A stretch of DNA of 64,000 nucleotides from Guyanagaster necrorhizus. Taxonomy: Eukaryota; Basidiomycota; Agaricomycetes; Agaricales; Physalacriaceae. Location: assembly GCF_019112545.1 (NCBI RefSeq), contig NW_025064882.1:882928-946927 (forward strand), in the 5' to 3' direction. Under the pieces are notes generated by a model. The model searched no databases. It was not told the DNA's origin and saw nothing but the letters and a program-made list of their open reading frames with translations. Positions 61,008 to 64,000 of the stretch are shown here, in pieces (position 1 is the stretch's first letter; each line of letters opens with the position of its first letter). Both the position numbers and the translations under genes were made by a program.

Positions 61008-61236
61008 GTATCTAATAAAGTATACTGTTAGCTATAATATAGACTATAAGATACTGATCAGTAATATAAATGAAGTAATATAAGTAGATACTCACTCTCA
61101 CACAGTGTAGCAATAAACAGAAACATGGTGAGGGTGCTTGATGGACTATATTCAATATATATAGTCTATCCCAATATAAAGGAGTATCAAGCTCAGCCAG
61201 CAGGATATGATGGAGCTTCTGCTTGCTAATCCAACA
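61008..61236 (-). repeat. Copia right LTR, second copy (continuation beyond E1)
   Basis: Aligns with the left copia LTR from TCTAATAAAG through to CCAACA. It lacks the first bases of the LTR. GTATC at 61,008-61,012 pairs with 11,218-11,222, showing that E1 landed here. Confidence 0.75.
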
Positions 61237-61388
61237 CACACATGACTTGATCTGTGAATGAAAGTCAGTGTGTAAAAGCATTTATCTCATGTGATCAGCA
61301 AAATACAAGTCTTCAGATAGAGGAAGAACATAACCTAAGTAGCTATCTAAATCTCTCCTCTTTCTCTTATCCTACAAGATTATGAACC
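61237..61388. other. CpG-free spacer, origin unknown
   Basis: A/T-rich sequence immediately right of the copia LTR. No CpG, no coding or repeat signal recognised. Either the copia target (an older element) or decayed host DNA. Confidence 0.4.
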
Positions 61389-61841
61389 TCATCTTACTAA
61401 CAGGCTGAGTACAATATCCTTGGCATGCCAACCACTGGTCAGAAGACCTCTGCCATGTGGGGTGTATGGAATCATATCAAATGTTTCACAAAAAAAAAAT
61501 AAAAAAAGTGTTGGCTTACTAAGCATCAGCAGATCATGATTAGGGGCTAAAATCATGACACTCACCAACTTCTCCTTTTTCTCCAAAGTCAATCCTGATG
61601 GCTCTGCTGTTGACACCACTTCCTCCAACAACTTCTCTCTTAACTCAATTTCCCTTGCCTCCAACTCTCTCTTCAGCTGCCTCTGCCTTGGCTTCAATAT
61701 TCTTTCCTCCTCTGGATCTGCTATAGACATTGGTTTCTTGATATGCTTGTCAAGCTCCAGAATGCTGATAGACTCTGCTACTAGAACCATAGCCACTCTA
61801 ATCTCCTTCCCATTCTCCAATGGCTCATCAGAATCCTCCAT
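61389..61841 (-). CDS. Hypothetical ORF, charged coiled-coil-like
   Basis: 150 codons on the minus strand from ATG 61,841. Residues ~45-90 are strongly charged and likely helical (RQLKRELEAREIELREK). After EKKEKL there is GTGAGT, a consensus 5' splice site, so the true exon may end near 61,566 and the rest of the ORF be intron. The region has no CpG, which suggests transposon origin or silencing. No family recognised. Confidence 0.3.
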   Translation of the reverse strand: MEDSDEPLENGKEIRVAMVLVAESISILELDKHIKKPMSIADPEEERILKPRQRQLKRELEAREIELREKLLEEVVSTAEPSGLTLEKKEKLVSVMILAPNHDLLMLSKPTLFLFFFCETFDMIPYTPHGRGLLTSGWHAKDIVLSLLVR

Positions 61842-62420
61842 CTAGTACTATATTTGCACATGATATTATGGCTCACAGAAACAGGCTGATCCAACTGTGA
61901 GGTTCAGTCCTGTTTCTTTGATCATAAGTACTATAGACTGTCTGCCAGCATGAGCATCTATTGGATTGAAAATGCTGTGTCTATACCTTTAGGACTAGAT
62001 TTTTTTGGGTGCACTTTGTGTTTGCACAATACTTATCTGCAGCTGGATCTCAAGAATAGACTGGGAGTGGATGTGATACCTTTAAAGGATAATAAAGACC
62101 CAAGGTCCTAGCTAGTTCTCTCCCCTCAATGTGTCATGGCATGCTACAATCTTTCTGCTGGCTGCTGTCCCCCCTCCTCCCCAGAGCCATGAAGACCATC
62201 ACCTTGTTCCTATGAATGAAACCCCCCATCTTGCACATCCCTTCAGTGAGATAGTGCCTTTGTGACTTCTTATGGTCAACAGAGTCCTCTCCCAACAGCT
62301 ATGCCTCAGTGCTTATATGAGCCTCCCAGTTCTTCTTCTTCTGGATGCCTTGCTTTGTCCTCCTCTCCTCAGAATCCAAAAACTCCTGTGCAGTCAACAG
62401 CCACCAGTGTGATATGTTTC
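61842..62420. other. CpG-free sequence without recognised features
   Basis: No convincing coding frame or LTR end found. Composition still matches the transposon block; the first CpG seen to its right is at about 62,429. Confidence 0.4.
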
Positions 62421-63711
62421 GACCAGTACCTCTACTATTCATTAACATCATGCCATCGCCACAGACAAAATTGTTTAGTCTTGTATGTGTCATTTTGGGC
62501 CTAGATGAAAGACTGATGCTGCTCAATTATCCACAGAAAGAAGAAGTCCAAGTCCAGATTGAAGGCTGCAAATGGGTCATTGGTATAATCATTAGCGTAT
62601 TATCTGTTTTCGATAAAGTAAGTCACAGTGATTTGGACTGGATGTAAAGTTGATGATTGCGCAACAGCTGGGTTATGGCTATAGAGTCAAATACAACGGT
62701 ACGAACGGTCAGTGGAAAGAAGGCGCATTTCCGGTTAACCATATCCCATGCATTAATAAGTTAGTCTCTTGCATCAAATTTCGTTTTTGTCCTACCATTT
62801 TTCCTCCTATGTTGATTCTGTCAAAAAGTACGATACAAGTCTAATGAATTAAACGCACGTCTTTCAAGGTAGTGTACGGTATGACTCGGCAGTATGAGTC
62901 CTCCATCTGTGATTTATTACATTGCCCTGACATTTGGGATCAACTCAGCTAGCGTCTTCGAAGTATTAGTATCTCCGTATATGCAGCGGATGTACTTCTG
63001 TAAAGATTGTTTCGGAAAGCGTGCCGGCGGCGTCCCGTCGCCAATGCATATATAGCATCAAAGATGAAACAAGAGCAACCGATCGCAAGTATCTGAGGCG
63101 TCTTGCAAACATGTCTTAAAAGTAGGATCGTTTATTGAATGGCATTAAGATAGAAAGATGGAATCGGAGTCGCATTGGACATGAGCAGAATAACTGAAAT
63201 AGATTCTGCACATGAGGCGACTGGCTCACAGATACGAGTTCGGCGAGTATATAATAAAAGGCGAATTCGCCAGGCTACTACTAGCTCAGAGAGCGATATC
63301 TTCCTTCCTGCACTGGCAGACAGGAATAAGTATTCATCGTAACATCTTAAACCAGTACATGATGCATGATGAGGAAGCAACTACTCAGAAACAAGACTGC
63401 CGCGAGTCGTTGACGGCGGTATCATCGAAATAAGCGCTGGAAGACAATAATGTACCGATTGCCGGCATTTTGCGATTGCGATGTTGACAGGTGTGTGGCT
63501 GTGCTTGCGGCGAGGACACTCATATTCATCGTTCTCCATTGTCTTGATACCCAAACCCCTCGTTTCTCCTCATTTTTTTGAAGTACTTTTGCTGTTGCAG
63601 GTTCACAGGCACTGGCGCTGCTTTTGTCATCCCGATTACTCCAATCGCATCACGCAAACAGCACTTGTTCAGCTTCCAATATTCTTATTCATTTTTTCTT
63701 AAACGACCATC
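62421..63711. other. CpG-normal intergenic and upstream region
   Basis: CpG returns abruptly: 63,001-63,060 alone has seven. Short open frames on both strands (for example 62,650-62,844 and 63,132-63,380) resemble nothing I know. The last ~100 bases before 63,712 are pyrimidine-rich, as in many fungal promoters and 5' leaders. Confidence 0.5.
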
Positions 63712-64000
63712 ATGTCCTATCCTGACCAACCCGGATCACCTGGTAGCATGTCTGGGAGGCGGCATACCAATCGAAACACCAATCGCTACAGCGTAACAGC
63801 GCTCTTTAGCATGGCTGCTGAGCAGGATGTTGAAGTCGAGGATGAATTGGCCAGAGGTGCGTAGTCTAAGGTCCACCTCATTTCCAGCTATAAAATGTCA
63901 CTTACAACTGTTTGAACAGCTCAGAAGCGTCTTCGCGACTTGAAAGGCAAAATTTCTGCGCAGTCCAAGAAGAACTTTGTCCTCGAGCGTGACGTGCGAT
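63712..64000 (+). CDS. N-terminal part of a probable RasGAP (Sar1/GapA-type) gene
   Basis: Exon 1 is 63,712-63,856, starting MSYPDQPGSPGSMSG. A 63-bp intron (63,857-63,919, GTGCGT...CAG) follows in phase 1, and exon 2 runs from 63,920 off the window edge. Across the junction the frame reads DELARAQKRLRDLKGK, then SKKNFVLERDVR. The charged helical start ending in this motif matches, from memory of the family, the N-terminus of fungal RasGAP proteins, which would accelerate GTP hydrolysis on Ras at the membrane. The catalytic domain is outside the window, so the name is provisional. CpG and codon use are normal, unlike the block to the left. Confidence 0.6.

Larger units (their letters stand above)
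6362..61236 (-). mobile_element. Ty1/copia retrotransposon C1, split by the 50-kb gypsy nest
   Basis: Minus-strand copia element: 3' LTR (~6,362-6,609), Pol-Gag coding region (6,617-11,064) and a right-hand LTR region broken in two by gypsy E1 (11,112-11,222 and 61,008-61,236). E1 is flanked by GTATC on both sides within copia LTR sequence, showing that the two parts were once continuous. The copia left edge is uncertain by ~10 bp because a similar A-rich string precedes both LTRs. No convincing target duplication was found, possibly because the right end is rearranged. Confidence 0.8.

Noticed and set aside
62650..62844. Plus-strand 64-codon ORF in the CpG-normal region
   Set aside because: No recognisable motif, no start context or splice signals that tie it to the gene at 63,712; likely chance.
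63132..63380. Minus-strand 82-codon ORF upstream of the host gene
   Set aside because: No family resemblance and overlapped by an equally long plus-strand frame; unsupported.
1..64000. tRNA or rRNA genes
   Set aside because: No cloverleaf boxes or rRNA-like stretches were noticed while reading; an exhaustive search would need a covariance-model scan.

Overview
The window is fungal nuclear DNA, most likely from an agaricomycete-type basidiomycete. That placement rests on the style of the Ty3/gypsy Pol proteins and on a short-intron gene at the right edge that resembles the fungal RasGAP (Sar1/GapA-type) family. About 98% of it (1 to roughly 62,420) is one block of dead transposable elements almost emptied of CpG. 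Only the last ~1.6 kb has normal CpG content and ordinary host sequence.

Layout: (i) 1-1,844 is the 5' end of a minus-strand Ty3/gypsy element (A). (ii) 1,845-6,293 is a plus-strand LINE (reverse transcriptase plus RNase H), split by a solo gypsy LTR at 4,240-4,705. (iii) From ~6,362 a minus-strand Ty1/copia element (C1) follows; its right end reappears 50 kb away at 61,236. (iv) Between lies a nest of six Ty3/gypsy chromoviruses, all on the minus strand. E1 (11,223-61,007) sits in the copia right-hand LTR region and is broken by E2 (13,177-21,750), E3 (26,157-34,257) and E4 (35,088-59,973). E4 is broken by E5 (42,309-59,065), and E5 by E6 (49,647-58,177). Paired LTRs of nearly equal length and target-site duplications (GTATC, CTCAT and AGAAT exact; the other three degraded) support this order. 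(v) 61,237-62,420 is CpG-free sequence of unknown origin. (vi) 62,421-64,000 is CpG-normal, with the start of a host gene at 63,712.

Each gypsy copy, once nested insertions are removed, is about 8.1-8.6 kb. On the minus strand the order is 5' LTR, self-priming site, a small ORF with a hydrophobic segment (called ORF0 here), a very long gag region ending in capsid and a CCHC zinc knuckle, a -1 frame change, then Pol (protease, reverse transcriptase, RNase H, integrase, chromodomain), polypurine tract and 3' LTR. Two subfamilies are visible: E1/E3/E4/E5 (LTR ~440-470 bp, Pol ends soon after the chromodomain) and E2/E6 (LTR ~510-520 bp, longer Pol tail). None of the copies has an intact coding capacity; many stops are TGA at places where a CGA arginine codon is expected.

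The points most worth following are the small membrane-type ORF0 kept in all seven copies at a fixed phase to a downstream ATG, the 13-nt self-priming pairing between the RNA 5' end and the primer-binding site, and the way single CpG decays switch off the protease and reverse transcriptase active sites. Ten Ns at 49,807-49,816 lie between two identical 95-bp stretches and look like an unmerged contig overlap.
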